DNA from: Phalacrocorax aristotelis
Taxonomy: Eukaryota; Chordata; Aves; Suliformes; Phalacrocoracidae
Assembly: GCF_949628215.1 (NCBI RefSeq)
Contig: NC_134277.1
Span: forward strand, 33,555,058-33,619,057
Length of the DNA: 64,000 nucleotides
Direction: 5' to 3'
Made by a program: the position numbers and the translations under genes. Under the pieces are notes generated by a model that was not told where the DNA came from, searched no databases, and worked only from the letters and a program-made list of their open reading frames with translations. Within the stretch, counting starts at the first letter, position 1. Each line of letters begins with the position of its first letter. This document shows, piece by piece, positions 26,801-41,800 of this stretch.

Positions 26801-29800
26801 TAGTAAAAGTTTACCATGCACAAAGACACTACGTCTTCTGATGCATGTTCTCACTCATTCTCTAAATTTTATTCCAACGTTACACTATTCTCAAAAGGGA
26901 AACATGCTTCTTGGTAATCCCCGTAATTTTAACTAGTGTGTTAATTATAGCATCTCACAATAAAATACACACTTTTATGACCACTCAAACTGCTTCTAAA
27001 ACTCCAAGGAAAAAAAAAAAGAAATAGCTGTGACTGAAAAAAAACCCTGCTATTAAAACTAGGGCGCATACCTCACAAAGGAAAAAATATTAGCACTCTC
27101 AACAGAACAGTCAGACTTCACAATGTTTTATTCATCTTCATTATTTATTGTTAACACGTGCATTGAGTTGGTCAACATATTTTAGTGCCAATGACCAGGG
27201 AGTCCCTATGACGTAGGACAACGGAATTCTTTTAATTGCGCTGATATGGGCCTTATCTGAATGGAGAAGCTGAACAGTTGTGCTATACCGCCGGGGCGGG
27301 TGCCACGGCAATCCTTATGCAACAGCACAAGAGAAAGTAACCACAAACATGACTGTAACAGAAGGAAGTTAAGTGGTGTGGTGCAGAGTTCAAAACCAAC
27401 ACAGCTGGAACTTCACCAGCACAGAGAAGCTGGGACAGAACCAACTGAGAATAAACCAAAACAGCTAAGAAAACGCAACTCATTAGATACTATTAAGTTC
27501 TTATGGCATGCTATTTAGGATTGTATACCACCTACAACTAGCAAATTTTCTACCTGGGGGGGGGGGGGAATCCAACCTAGAACACAACTACTCCCCCCCA
27601 AAAAACACACAACAAAAAACACCAAACAAAAAAAGCCCACCACCCCCCCCCTCCCCCACCCCACCCCCCATAACAGCTTACCTGCAAATATGCATTTAAA
27701 TCTTTCTTCCTCTTTTCCAAAAATTCTCTGTCCATGTTGTTAAATGTCTTTTTGCCAGGAAGTTTCAGTATATTTGCAAGGTTTTCAAACTAGAAAAAAA
27801 AAAATCTTTTTTGTTCTGTTTTCAGAAGAGTTTCAAATCACTATGTAAGTTCAGAAATGACAGGGGTCATTATATTCACCTATTCTTATCTACCACATAA
27901 CACCTGACAAATAATTTCTCCATCAAGCCCAGAACTCAGATTCCTTGGAGAAGCTAAAATGAAAGGTAGGCCATCAAGCAAATGCACAAAAATTCTCAGG
28001 AGACTGTCAAAGGCAAAATTTAATTTCTGTACACACACAATATTCACGTTTGAAATACAGACTAGTGTAGTGTGCAAATTATTCCTGTCAACACACCTGC
28101 TCAAAAAGGTTTAGGCTCAAGATCTATCATTATTATTTGTGCAGCAGTCAGTAGGGTTATGAGGCTACATCAAGAGAACTTGCACATCTTTCTACAACAT
28201 CTTTCCTTTCCTCTCCTGATCAAAACTACTCAGGAAATGATTTAAGTTTTTATCCCTGGAGCAGACGGCAGCATGCAGTTTACAAATAGGTTATTATACG
28301 ATGCTCGATATGCCATCGCTTGTGCCTTTTCTCCAGGTAACAACAGTGGTTGGCACTGGTTGACGTCTTCCACTGTTCCAGCTTTACACAAAACAGTGGT
28401 AATCCAGGGAAGCAGCAGAGAAAGAGAGGCCCTAACACTTAAGAAGATTGAACATATCTGCTATAACGCACAAAAATGAAAAAGAATAGAACTTGAAGAA
28501 TCAGGATTATCCACATAAGAATCCAGACTTCTTGTAAATAATAAATAACATTCCAAAAAGGGTAAAAGAGAAAATGGCATAGCATCTAGGCTTTAAGAAA
28601 CAACAGGGAAAAAGGTTGTATCCTTTTCTCTCTAGAGAGGACCAAAAAATTACAGATTTAATGAGCGTCTGATTCCATTCAGTCCCTGCAAGGTGTCTTT
28701 TTGCAAAGACATCATTAAACTCTGGAAGGTCACAAAGCTCATATAACATTTATAGCCTGAGGAAGCACCAAAGGATAACTATTTCCAACTTTACAAATCC
28801 CAATCTCTTGCAGATAGGTCACATGGGAAAATAACTGAACAGAAGATGGTCTAGTTTTTAATTGGATACTTGTATCTAAACAGAAACAATGTAAGCAAAG
28901 AACAGCCTCTATTTTAAATATATCTTCTTCAAATTATATTTATTACATTACTGACTAAAGAAATTGGTGTGAATCTATTCAGTACTCTCAGGAAAAAAGC
29001 TCATACAGATACGATACACAGCTAACTTCAATTCCATTTTGGATTAAGTACCTATTTCTTCTGAAAAACGTAAACAATAATCCCTGTATTCCTAATCATT
29101 TTAAACAAAAGATTCTAACCTTTACCCTTAACGTGACAATAAAAAATGCCTCCAAAAAGCACACAAGAAGGGAGCATCAGTGACATTCCTGTGCTCATAA
29201 ACTCAGTAGGCATGTCTGTTTTATTGTCAAAACAACGCAAAACTGTTGGGAGTTGCTGAGATACTACAATGACGCACAGAAATTTCTTTACTTTTTGCAG
29301 CCTCAGTGCTGGAGGATAACGTTTCCATTTTCTGTAACTGCAAAGAACTCAAGATTTAGCAACAAGAAATTTCTGAGCTTTCACATTTTGAAAATTTTTG
29401 CTTCTGCCATTTTTTCTAGTCATTTACTGGTAGGTCAGTTTTAAATAACTACCCATATCAACAGAATATTAACTCATTATAAGGCCAGGGAACCCATACC
29501 TCTTTCAGTAGGTCAAGGATTCTTCAAAACAGGGAATTAGTTTAAAAAAAAAATATTAACAGGAGTACAAAAATGGGTATTTCAAATTTATTGACAGCAC
29601 ACCAAGATAAGCTCAAAATCAAATGAAATATCAGACTTTGATTACAATTAATACAAATATTCAACAGAATGTGTGCTTTTTTTAAATAAAGCCCTTTCCT
29701 TTTTTACTAGTGTTGTGACTTTACAATGCTAACCTATCTGCGCAGAATTTGTTCTCTATGCCTCTCTATTAATAATTCAGGGATGTAATCCAACACTTCT

Positions 29801-32800
29801 GACTAGTTCAAAGGTTATGCAGCCAGATCTGACTTCTTCAAAGGTTTGATTTAAAAACGTTTCACCCTCCTCTTTTAAAAGCACTGCATTTTCAACACTT
29901 TTTCATGTCAGCAGGTTCTACTTTGTACCAGCTGGGGAATTACAGGTCTCTATTTTTCCTTCTTTCATTTTAGGAGGGTTAAGAGTCTGAGAATACAAGT
30001 ACAGCAATAAAAGGCAGATCATCTAGCAGTACTCTGAACTGCTAACAGCTGTCCCTTTTGAGACCCCACCAATCCTTAACATCTCCACTTAAAACCTAAA
30101 TACCTATTTCTCAAGCCCAGTTTTTATTTCTTAATCTCTGTGACAAATATAACAAATGAAATACGCCACTGTTTGAGACCAACAGCACTTCCACACAAAC
30201 ATTCTAAAGTAAAATTAAGCAAGAGCGGGGGGGGGGGGGGGGGAGGGGGTAGCTTTCTAAATTCCATTTCCTTTTGTTAGAGCAATAATAGAGCCATCAG
30301 GTACTAAACTATATAAATGTGCACCTGTAAGCTACTCAGTACAAATATCATATAAATGGTAAAAAAAGTACACTATTACAGAAAATAATGTAGTGCTATA
30401 ACTCCATGTCTTAAGTCACTTTGGGAAAGCCCATACTCATGTCATACCATCACACAGAAAAAGCACATTTCAAAGAAAGATTAAAAGAGTTTTATGAGAT
30501 TAATTACTTGCTCAGTGATCCTCATGTGAAAGTCATGGAAGTCACTGTAGCGTCGATATGTCTTCCATGTCTCTTCGCTGTTTGCATTTCGCCGATGGAC
30601 TGTGATAGCATACAGTGCGTATGTCTTGCCGTGGTCATTACACACTCCTGCCACAGCATATGGGTCATAGTCAGCATAGACTAGTAGTTTAAAAACAAAA
30701 ATAAAAAAGGAACAAACAGAAAGAAGGAAGACGAAAGGACACAAACGTGAAGTGAAGAAATGCCTGGAATGACATACTTGAGAGACAAAAATGGACATGC
30801 AAGCAGAAGAATAAGCCATCCCTTTATCCAAAACACTGTATAAGTGATAACCTCCAGAAACTTACTATGTAAACTCAAATACAGATATTAAGCAGCCTTA
30901 AAGATCACCAAGTTTCACTGACATGCAAAACAGAAAGAATAGGAAAGGCTTCAACTTTTAAGAATAGTGAATACATCTTTTAAAAAATAATTTTAACCTA
31001 AAGAACTCAAGATACAGGTGAAAGACAACTGTGAAACCAGAAGAAATTCCAGTCTGCAGAGTACTCTAATCATATTGCACAAGTTTGTCCATCAGAAAGT
31101 CTGTAAATACAAAAGACAGTGCTAGCAAGCTGTAAGCATTCAGTTTTTTAGCATCAGCAGTTTGTTATTAACTTTACAATAAAAAAATACACCCATGCTG
31201 TTTAAGGCAACAGAAACTATATTGACACACATACAGAATACCTACATATGTGTGTGTACATTCTGTGTGTGTACACACTCACACACACATTTTGTGAAGT
31301 CAGTTTACAAATGGAAAGAACACAGATCATTATCTTAAATAGAAACTAACATCTTTTTGTTCTCCAGTGAATATTTAAGTTCTCTTGGACATTCCTCCAT
31401 CACAAAATTCCTCCCAGTATAGAATTTGTTTCAAAACTTCCATTTAATCTACGGAATAACCTAGAACCAATATTGTTTACACTGCACACTGTTTAAATTG
31501 GTAACATATTGTATCCCTAAGTATTGAACCCAGTAACCACAATTTTCCAGTGGCTAGATGAAGATTCTTTTTAACCAAGTTCTGTGAATTTCTCGATATA
31601 TCCATGCTCCATAAAATACAGTTTTCCTGACAAATCATCAGCTCCAACCAGAGTCGTGCTTCCAGCCTTGACTTCTCTCAAGTACAATGCCAAGGCCCAA
31701 CCAGCCAGGGAGCACATCTAGGACAGGGGCAGCTGCTGACAATGTAGGAATTACCCACTAGCAAGGTGCACTGTGGACACGTGGCATCTTTTTTTTGCCA
31801 TCCACCCTCTAGAAGAAGAATGTTGAGTGCTGAACCAAGAGAAGAGCAGGTAGTCAGGATGCTGCCAAGAAAGTGCCCAGAGAATGGATCTGGGAAACCC
31901 TGGCTGAGCAAGCTCTATCCTCCAAGTCAGGTTGACCACTTTGCCACGCAGCCACCATATCACATCTCAGGGCGCTATGAAGTTACACCTTTAGGAATGC
32001 CACTTCAGGACATGAATGGCAGAAAAAGAAAGGATTTGTCCCCATCACCCCTTATCTCATCGCCTCTTAATCAGCATTTGTTTTTCCAATACAGGACAAG
32101 TCGCATCCTCAAAGATTATGGAGGTCTTCTATACGCCCCACAAGCATAATAAAGGGAGAGTGGAAAGGAGCCTGCACACAGATGCAAGATGCATGCACCG
32201 CCTGTAGCATCCAGAAAGCAGAGACTTGTATTTCTTGTTCAAACACGAGGTGAAGAGAAAGGAGACGTCCAGTTTAATCCTATCTTACAGGACAAACCTG
32301 TATATATCCCCTGGCACAGCTGGAGTATTACAGATTCAGAGAGTCAAGCTGACAGTTATCAATACACGCTGCCATCAAAATTATAAATTTAACATAATTT
32401 GGGTGGCTCTAAGTTTACCTTTTTTCTTAGATCAAAACAATGAAACTTCAAAGTTTAATTCAGGAAAAAAAAAGTATCACATGCTGTTTTAAGAAAAGCG
32501 ATTTTGCTTTATTTAACTGTTACATGATTTTCCCCCGTCTCTGAGGACTGACTACATGAGACTTGGATTCCACCATGCTCTCGCACTTGGCTGGAGTAAG
32601 AGAGTTTAAAACGCCAAGTAGTTGAATTCTTGCTCACAGTTCATAAGTCTGCTACATAAATGCATAGATTTAAGAGTCTATTGCGTAGTAAAATCTACCA
32701 GAATATTCAGTGTCTCAAGATTCATTTACAATTTAATTACCCAGTGCAATCTCATCTAACTAGAATATTTGCAAATAGTATCTGAGAAGTTTGTTATTTA

Positions 32801-35800
32801 CTCTCATGTAATAAACATTTTAATTTAATACTAGGCAATTTTTTTTTCAAGATATAACAAAAGAGATAACAAAAAATGCCACCACTGTAAAGACTGAAGT
32901 CACTAACTTCAATTAAACTAAGTCAATGAGGACACACAAAGAGGAGGGCAAAATATAGTAACAGAAATCAACAGTCAAGAATTAGAATCGTGTGCCTAGA
33001 GAAAAAGAGATGGCTTTTACAATTTGTTCTTTAAATAATTGCTAAAATAAATGCTACTCATTATTAAGCTTAATGAATGATTCTCCAGATACAGGAAAAA
33101 TACCACCATAAAAAAAAAATTAAATCACATTTTGAGTACAGATAGTCTACAACCTACAGCATCAATACTGTAAGGATTTATATTACAAGGACTTCATGGG
33201 AAATATGAAATCAAATGTTTTATGAAGTTAAAAAAATGAAAGGCTTAGGATTTCAAGGGCCTGTAATATTAAAAAACTAAAAATAAATAGTGGAAAACAA
33301 GTCAGCAGCCATCATAACGGATTCACTTACCGGTATCTGAGATGTATGCATGGAGTTGAACTGTCTCATCAGAAGGGACATTTGAAAGGTCATCTAAGGA
33401 CTGCAGGGTGCAGGGAGAGATGGAAAAAGGAATAAACAGGCAAGAGAATAAGATCAGAGATCTTACAACATCTACTTTGAGAGATGCTTTTTGATTAATC
33501 TATTTCATTTTCAAACTTTCAGTTCACTACACTAATGGAATAGCTTAATGCACTGTAACAATGCAAATAAGTGTTTGTGTTACCTGGTTACTAAAGCCTT
33601 TCTTTTACAGAGTGTAGGGCCCTTCATTTCCCCTACCAGTTTCACAGTTTTGTGATAACTCTAACATATTTGTCACTTTCATTTGACATCTCAACTCTAA
33701 CAGAAGTACAACTACAAATAGCCTTATACCGAGCATTAAAAAAACCACCAAAGAATTGTGGAATCACAGAATCACAGAACCATAGAATCGTTCAGGTTGG
33801 AAAAGACCTGTAAGATCATTGAGTCCACTTGTAAACCTAACACTGCCAAGTCCACCACTACGCCATGTCCTAAAGCACCACATCTACATCTCTTAAATAC
33901 CTCCATGGATGGTGACTCCACCGCTTTCCCAGGGCAGCCTGTTCCAATGCTCGATAATCCTTTCAGTGAAGAAATTTTTCCTCATACACATTCTAAACCC
34001 CCCCTGGTGCAACTTGAGGCCTTTTGCTTTTGTTCTATCACTTGTTACTTGGGAAGACAGACCAACAGCCACCTCGCTACAACCTCTTTTCAGATAGTTG
34101 TAGAGAGGGATAAGGTCTCCCCGAGCCTCCTTTTCTCCAGGCTAAACACCCCCAGTTTCCTCAGCCATTCCTCGTAAGACTTGTGCTCTAAACCCCTCAC
34201 CAGCTTCATTGCTGCTCTTTGGACACGCCTCAATGTCTTTCTCGTAGTGAGGGGCCCAAAACTGAACACGGTATTTGACCTGCGGCCTCACCAGTGCTGA
34301 GTACAGGGGCATGATCACTGCCCTAGTCCTGCTGGCCACATTATTTCTGATACAAGGCAGGATACTATCAGTCTTCTTGCTCACCTGGGCACACTCAATT
34401 TAAGCCAGCTGTCAACCAGCACCCCCAGGTCCTTTTCCATCAGGCAGCTTTCCAGCCACTCTTCCCCAACCCCATGTAACACTACAGGCTTGTTGTGACC
34501 CAAGTGCAGGACACTGCACTTAGCTTTGTTGACCCTCATACAATTGGCCTAGGCCTATCAATCCAGCCTGTCCAGATACCTCTGCAGAGCCTTCCTTGCC
34601 TCAAGCAGATCAACACTCCCACACAACTTGGTGTCATCTGCAAACTTACTGAGGGTGCACTCGATCCCCTCATCCAGATCACTGAAAAAGATATAAAACA
34701 GAACTGGCCCCAACACTGAGCCCTGGGAACACCACTTGTGATCTGTTGCCAACTGGATTTAACTCCATCCACCACCACTCTCTGGGCTCAGCCATCCAGT
34801 CACTTTTTTACCCAGTGAAGAATACACCCATCCAAGCCATGAGCAGCCAGTTTCTCCAGGATAATGCTGTGGGAAAAGGTGTCAAAGGCTTTACTAAAGT
34901 CCAGGTAAACAACATCCACAGCCTTTCCCGCATCTACTAGGCATAATTATCACCTTGTCTTAGAAGGAGATCAGGTTAGTCAAGCAGGACCTGCCTTTCC
35001 TAAACCCATGCTGACTGGGCCTTATCACCAGGTTATCCTACATGTGCCACGTGATGGCATTCAAGATGATCTGCTCCGTAACCTTCCCCAGGACCGATGT
35101 CAGGCTGACAGGTCTATAGTTCCCCAGATCCTCCTTCCAACCCTCCTTGTAGATGTTTGTCACAAATGCTGTATAACAGACCTTTCGGTTTTATCTTTAA
35201 ACCATTCTGTTTTCTTTCAACTGACTTAAAGCCCTACACAAAAGTTACAGTGCAGTAAAAGTGAATAATTTCTCTGCTGTATGTAAAAAACAGTAAACAC
35301 TTGTCTCAGAAATGTCTCCCCTCGTAAAAAATGAACAGGTACATCCTCAGCTAGCTAACGCCCTATCTCCCTATTCAGTAATTACTGGGATCAAAAGAAG
35401 CCTAATGGGTCTTTCAGAGGAGCTTTGCTATTATTTAGAATTAATACATCTGACTACTAAGATTTAACATAATAAAGCTCTGCAAGATTGTTGGGTGAAA
35501 AACTTGGATATGCAACTGAAGGAAATGAAGGATGAGCCACTACATGTGTGATCCTAATCTTAAATTACCAGGTTGTTGTTTTTTTTTTTTAAAAAAAGGA
35601 GGTACTTAAGTAGAATTCACAGGCACTGGGATCCCAGCTACTTTATATATTTTACCCCAAAATTCTAAAGTTCTTCAGATATACAAATTCAGAATGAATA
35701 AGCAGCTATCAGCTATCTTTTATAATTTAATCAAGCTAGTTAAATAGTGAGTGGTCTCAAAAAGTTACCTAAAATGGGGCCTACTGGGTAGCACTGCCAC

Positions 35801-38800
35801 ACCTGTGTCAAGCTCAGTATATACATCAATCAAGTTTCTACACTCTTCTGTTCCTTAAACATAAACCAATCTTACATGATTACAATGAAAACATAGGTTG
35901 GACCTGAAAACATGCATTATTTAAAGACTCTGCTCTTGCCTCTTCTTCATCTGAATCTATCTACCTATCATCTCCATGATATCTCTACATAATACTCCAC
36001 TTCCTTCTCAAGCTCTGTAGAGAGAATGACTCTTCTCTGCTTCAAGCACTTCAATCACTCTCTGCTTAAATATCCACCATGGAAGGTGAGGGGAATAACA
36101 TTTCTGTTATAAATTCTAGATATTGAATAAATGGCACTGTTAAAAAGGTCTGACCACACTACCTATGCTTTAACATGTACTGTGGTAAGAATTCTCCTAA
36201 ATATCTTATGACACAGATTGTAGACTTAGAGTACAGAAGTCCCAGTTCAAAAAAAGGTAGAAGAAAGAGGAGCCCATTTCAGAAATCTGTTTTGCCACTG
36301 CACGCTATAGTGCTAAGATGTTATAGCAACTACAGTTTGTAGATGTCTGTTCAATGGTAGGACAGATAAATTTATGCAAAAATATTTTGAGAGCAGGTAT
36401 CATATTTACCTCAAGAATTCCCAAATCTGTAAGTTACTTTACCAAAATACTCTCCAACATCCAGTATCACCATAAGCAGGCTGTTCCTATCATCTTCATT
36501 AGACACTTGCTTTTGGTCATTGTTGGATATAGAGCTAGACTTACTCTGACCTAGTCCATTCCTCAGCAATAACCCTGTAAGGCATGCTCTACACTGCCGT
36601 GTCAAAATTTAAGAGCAGACTATCACCTGACACTGATGAACAGCAGGAATTTGTGGACGCTTGGTTAAGTGCTTGATATTCTGAGCGCTCTAGGATTTGA
36701 GTATCAGTAAGATGGAAGGGATGTTATTAAAGATTACAAGTAAGAGTCAACTGCTCTAATATTTTGTTTGCTGTGAAATACTTACATTTAGCTACTATTA
36801 TATTTTTAATAAAGGCATCATTATTTCTTATTTTCCTGCCTCCCTTCATTGCCACCCTAACAGTTCAGTTTTCTTTCTAACAACCGAATGGGTTTCAAAC
36901 TGACATATACTAACAACTGCCAGAAGTTTAACCCAGCATTTCTGCTCCCATTCAAGGTCTTGCATATGTAACACCTGTCCACCTCCTTTTATTTACTCCA
37001 TACAAAAGCAATATGTAAAGCTCACATTTGCCGATTTCATCTAAGTGGATCCATAGAGTCTACCAATATTCTACAATGGTTTTATACTCCAAAATACGTC
37101 CTAGTGGCAGAAATTAAGATATTTGTAAAATAGCTGTTCCTCAAAAGTGGTTTGAGACTCACTGTAAGAATGTATTATAGTATTTTTCGGAAGAGAAAGT
37201 ATAAACTGCAGGCAATGTATTTTATCACAGAAACTTTAGGAAACAACTGCTGTGGCAAAGCACTATACAGCAACAATTAACCCAAGTAAGAGAAATGATT
37301 GAAACTTGAACAGGTAACACAACAGACAGTTTGGATTTAATACGACCCAATATCTTTGACGTTAACTTGTGTTCCTGTGAATATATGTAATTAAAAAGCA
37401 AAAATATCACACTACAACCCAATCTTATTTAATGCATTATCATTAGCTAGAAGTACAGAAATTCCTTGACCTTTGAAGTAACCTTTCCAAGGTCTATTTT
37501 TCTTCAGAGAACTGACTAACACAAGGGAGCTAAACTATGTATACAGAAATTTACTCTTGACATGGAATTCAGCCAGGAAAAACTAATCTACCAGCATTCA
37601 AACACCTGTGAAAGCACTGAAAACCCTGAAAAATATGGACTCAGAAAGCAAAAGTTCTTCTGCATGAACAGAGATTTATCACAGATTTCTGCTAGAATGT
37701 TCTTCACTCTTTGAAAGAACATTAAACATGGTATTCTGCAAATACACTTTTCACAACAACAAAAATCAAGACTTTGAAATTTCCCATGAAAACATCTATT
37801 TGTATTGCAACAAGGCTTGATAAAGGCTTTAAGACTTTCTAGCTAGGTTTGGAAAGGCCACATGAAACTAAGCAGCAGATAACCACGAGCTAGATGAGTC
37901 ATTGCAATGGCATATACCCATCTATAAAATGACTTTGATATGTCAGAACATTCTTAGAAAAAAGTACTTAAGAGACATTTGAAAGATCTTTTTAAGAGAT
38001 TAGTCAATTGAAAGAACCTCTTGTGAAATGCTACCAGAGTTGTACATAAATTTATAAAAAAAATATGGCTAAGTTAAGTTTTCCTTCTGTATCTAACAGG
38101 ATTTTGGGTAAACTGCATTAGCTAATCACCTCCCCCTTTCTTTGTATTTCAAAATGTAAACATGAGGAAAATGATGGGAAAAAATTTCCAGCTTAAAAAC
38201 AAAAACACACAAACTACCTCCACACAGAAACACATTTATGTTAAATGTATTCCTTTACAAAATAAACTCTGTTCCTCTGAGTGCAAGCATGATCTAACCA
38301 ATGCTCTGGAACTCCTAAGGAGCTACAGCATCTTCCAAGAATGAATTAGAATGGCCTATGAATCACATAAACCAGGAAATTGCATGCAGATTGCAAACCT
38401 TTCTAAAAGATTTGGAAAAATACTCTCATATGCACAATTGAATCTTGCGTATCTTGTGGCTCGGCTACATACAGTCTGAAGAAACAAGTAAGAGGGAGGG
38501 GAGGAAATACATAAATTTTTTTATTATTCTTTTCTTTTTAAATAACGTATTTGATTTTTCCATTTAAAACATTTTAAACCTAGCAAGATCTAGGAGGGAC
38601 AGATTATTTGGAAAAAGTCTGGTAGAAGTATACAGTTCTCTTCATATATATGCACCCACTAGTACATGCAGAAGCATAATTGAAATATTCAGGTAGATTC
38701 ATGTATCAAAGAAAGCGTTCTGACAAACTGACCCAGTCAAGAATTGCTTAAAAAAATACCAAAAATTGAACACGAAATTGATTAGATTAGAAAACAAAGA

Positions 38801-41800
38801 TTCATATTTTGCGTAGATAAACTCCAGATACTTTTGTTTTCAAATCAAGTCCTAACTAAAACAAAAAATCAACCTATGAAAATAGAGTTAAATGCCTCAT
38901 TTACAGTCTATTTGAATGCAATCCTGTGAGATTTCAGTTTCAGAGGATTTGTTTTCACCTATTATTACCTAACTCCAAAATTATGTCTATTTAAAAAAAA
39001 CCAAACAAACAGGGATTAAGAAAGTATGCTTTGCATAAATTAACTACAGATTACTGCCGTTTCCGTGAGAAACAATGCAAAGTTTCATTACAACAGGAAA
39101 GTACACAAGGGACAGTTTTATCTTACAGATTAACTGATACCGTGTGCATTCTTGATTCAAGAACTGTTTCAGAAATTAAACGGCAGTGAACTAAAACCTC
39201 TAATGTACATAATTTAAACTATTTTCTAACACTTTCCCTACCATTGGGGAGAAAATATTATAATAATTAAGAAAAAAAACCAACCAAGCACTTACCAGAT
39301 TTATGCTGCCAGTAGGAGACCCATTAAAAGATTCTGGGAGCAGTGAGGAAGGGGAAAGAAAAAAAAACATGTCAGAAGATTTTCTCTAGTGTAGGGCCAC
39401 ACACGAGAAATAAAAATGCCACAACAAACCATTACGGAAAATAATAGACAACTATGGCATTGGGCAAAATGTTGTGCCCAACATATAAGTACTTCAAGTT
39501 TCCAATAAAGACACCCTGAAGGAAAATGTATTTAAGTTTCTACAGCTATAGATATGAAATAAATATTCCAGAAAACACTCCCTTTAAGACTATCTCACCA
39601 CATGAAATTGTTTCATTAATGAGTAGGTTTAATAGTTAAACAATTTCCATTATATTTTTACTTCAGTTAATGAGAAGAATGGTTTTAATTGCTTTAAAAA
39701 GCCACACCTCCTATGTACTTCCAATTTCTATTTCCAGATTAAGACTATAGTTATGTATTGAAACAACCCAACATGTTGAATAACCTCAAATATTTTTGAA
39801 TAAAAAATGAGAATGAGTCACACAGTTTAACAACACACTTATTACCAAGTTTTGACAAAAAAGGCACACAAGTATTAGTAAAGTTACTATGGGAAAAAAC
39901 TATTTTACTCCCACTGCAATTAAAAAAAAAGCACAAGGAGGAAACATTCATTTAAAAATTCATTTAAAAATCAGAGACAGTACAGGAACTTTTTGGTTTC
40001 TCAAAAACAGTCGGATAAATTTCTTATTTTCATTTCAAAGCAGAAAAAAGAATGGTCCCAGGAAATCCCCCTTATAGAGCTCACCTCCTTCACCATCATC
40101 TGATCCTCTGAAACTAGGATCCTTCAGCATATCCAGCTCAGCTAACATACGCACATACAACACATTCTGTTTGAATGAAGGGTAGAATCTTTCATCGCGC
40201 AGCATCAATTCGTATACCTTTGAATATATTTGAAATATTTGTATATATTTTAAATAAAAACACCAACCTTAGAAATACTTACTATATTTTTTAATTAATC
40301 AGACAAGTTTTCATAAACTCTACTTGACCAACATGTATCTTTGAATTCTATTATATGTTTCTGGGTTTCCTTTAAAACCCTAATGTGCATTTGTGAAATT
40401 TCAATTCAGATTTACTCTTAACAGAGAGGTTCTGAGAACTAATTTTGCTAGAAGTATAATACAGCTCAGAAGATACCTTCCTAACTAGTGAGACATACAC
40501 ATATAGGAAGGGAAGTAGCATGTTAACCATAAATGATTCCTTCCTCTCCTGTTAACCCTTCCAATTGGACTATAAACATATTTGGTCTTCACCCATTTCA
40601 CAACAGGTTCTCTCTGAGTCCTTCTTTGTTGATAAACTGTTTGCAGGTCTACATTTACACCTAGCAGGAGAGGCAAGAACAGGGAAAGGAAGGGAGGGAA
40701 GACACTGCATACTACTATCCTGAAAATTTCCAGTTGATCCAATACAGCATAACCCTACCTCACACAGATTTAACCACACCACCTCAAAAACATATCTATT
40801 TAGCCTGTACAGTGACAGTATATATAGATACACAGATGTATCTATATGTAGTGGGAATTAATTCATAATGTTTGGATATTGATGTCAACCCTAGAATATT
40901 TTTAATGATGATTTTTTTTTATTATTCATGGAGCACTTTGTGCAAGTGCTATCACCTGGCAAGAACGTAAAAAAAAACCATCATGCACATCTGAGGAAGT
41001 AAATTTATTTTGTAACAGATGAGAAATTTGAGCTCTTCTGCAGAAATCACATGCAAGGCCCTTGTAATGTACTTTGGGTAATCCAGACTTCACAAGGTGT
41101 TTTGATTAGTCTTAAATGTGGGCCTTTATTATTACAATAAAGTGATTCTAAGTTCTACAGATCATATCACTAATTTTTAGCACAAATGAGAACATTCAGT
41201 TAATGACCTAAAATAAAAACCTCTCAGACTGGGTATATAATTTACTGACAGAATATTAATCATTCACTTTTTTAAATATACATTAGACTTGAGCGATTAA
41301 GTCTACATATGCAGGTAGTAAAAAGACTTCTATCCTCAGTACTTGGTGTTTCTGACTGCTACACTGGGCAGGCTTGTAGAAACAGAACTTCTGTTAACAG
41401 AAAATTAACTTCTGGAGAGAGATATAGAACTTAATTCCATTATATGCTTATATCCACCTTTGAAAAGGAGAGCTAAAACCAGACCAAAATTGTACTATTT
41501 AGTTATTCTATACAGGCACTTTTCTTAAATTGGTGCATTACCACAAATAATAATCCCATAATTCTAAATTGTGCTTCTTAATTAGTTTCATATAGGACAC
41601 CTACTCTTTCTGTCTATTGCTTTGAAAAGCATGGGCTACATCTGGCTAAGCAGAAGTTGGCAATTTAGATTATGATTTTTATGGAATGGGAAAGTGATAA
41701 AACAGGTTTTAGGTTTCAGGTATTTGAGTTCTTTCTGCCTTTTTCGATGGCTGACATGACGTTTAGTACTCCATGGCATTAACAGTTCTTATGAAATACA

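Larger units (their letters stand above)
33401..39295 (-). other. SNX13: SNX13 intron between exons 15 and 16, with CR1
   Basis: About 5.9 kb. Contains the long CR1 copy (33752-35170); the rest (35171-39295) is unique AT-rich DNA with no feature recognised. Confidence 0.85.

Noticed and set aside
33752..35170. Endogenous retrovirus as source of the reverse transcriptase motif
   Set aside because: The tail repeats, the lack of LTRs and the ORF2-type FADD context fit the non-LTR CR1 LINE.
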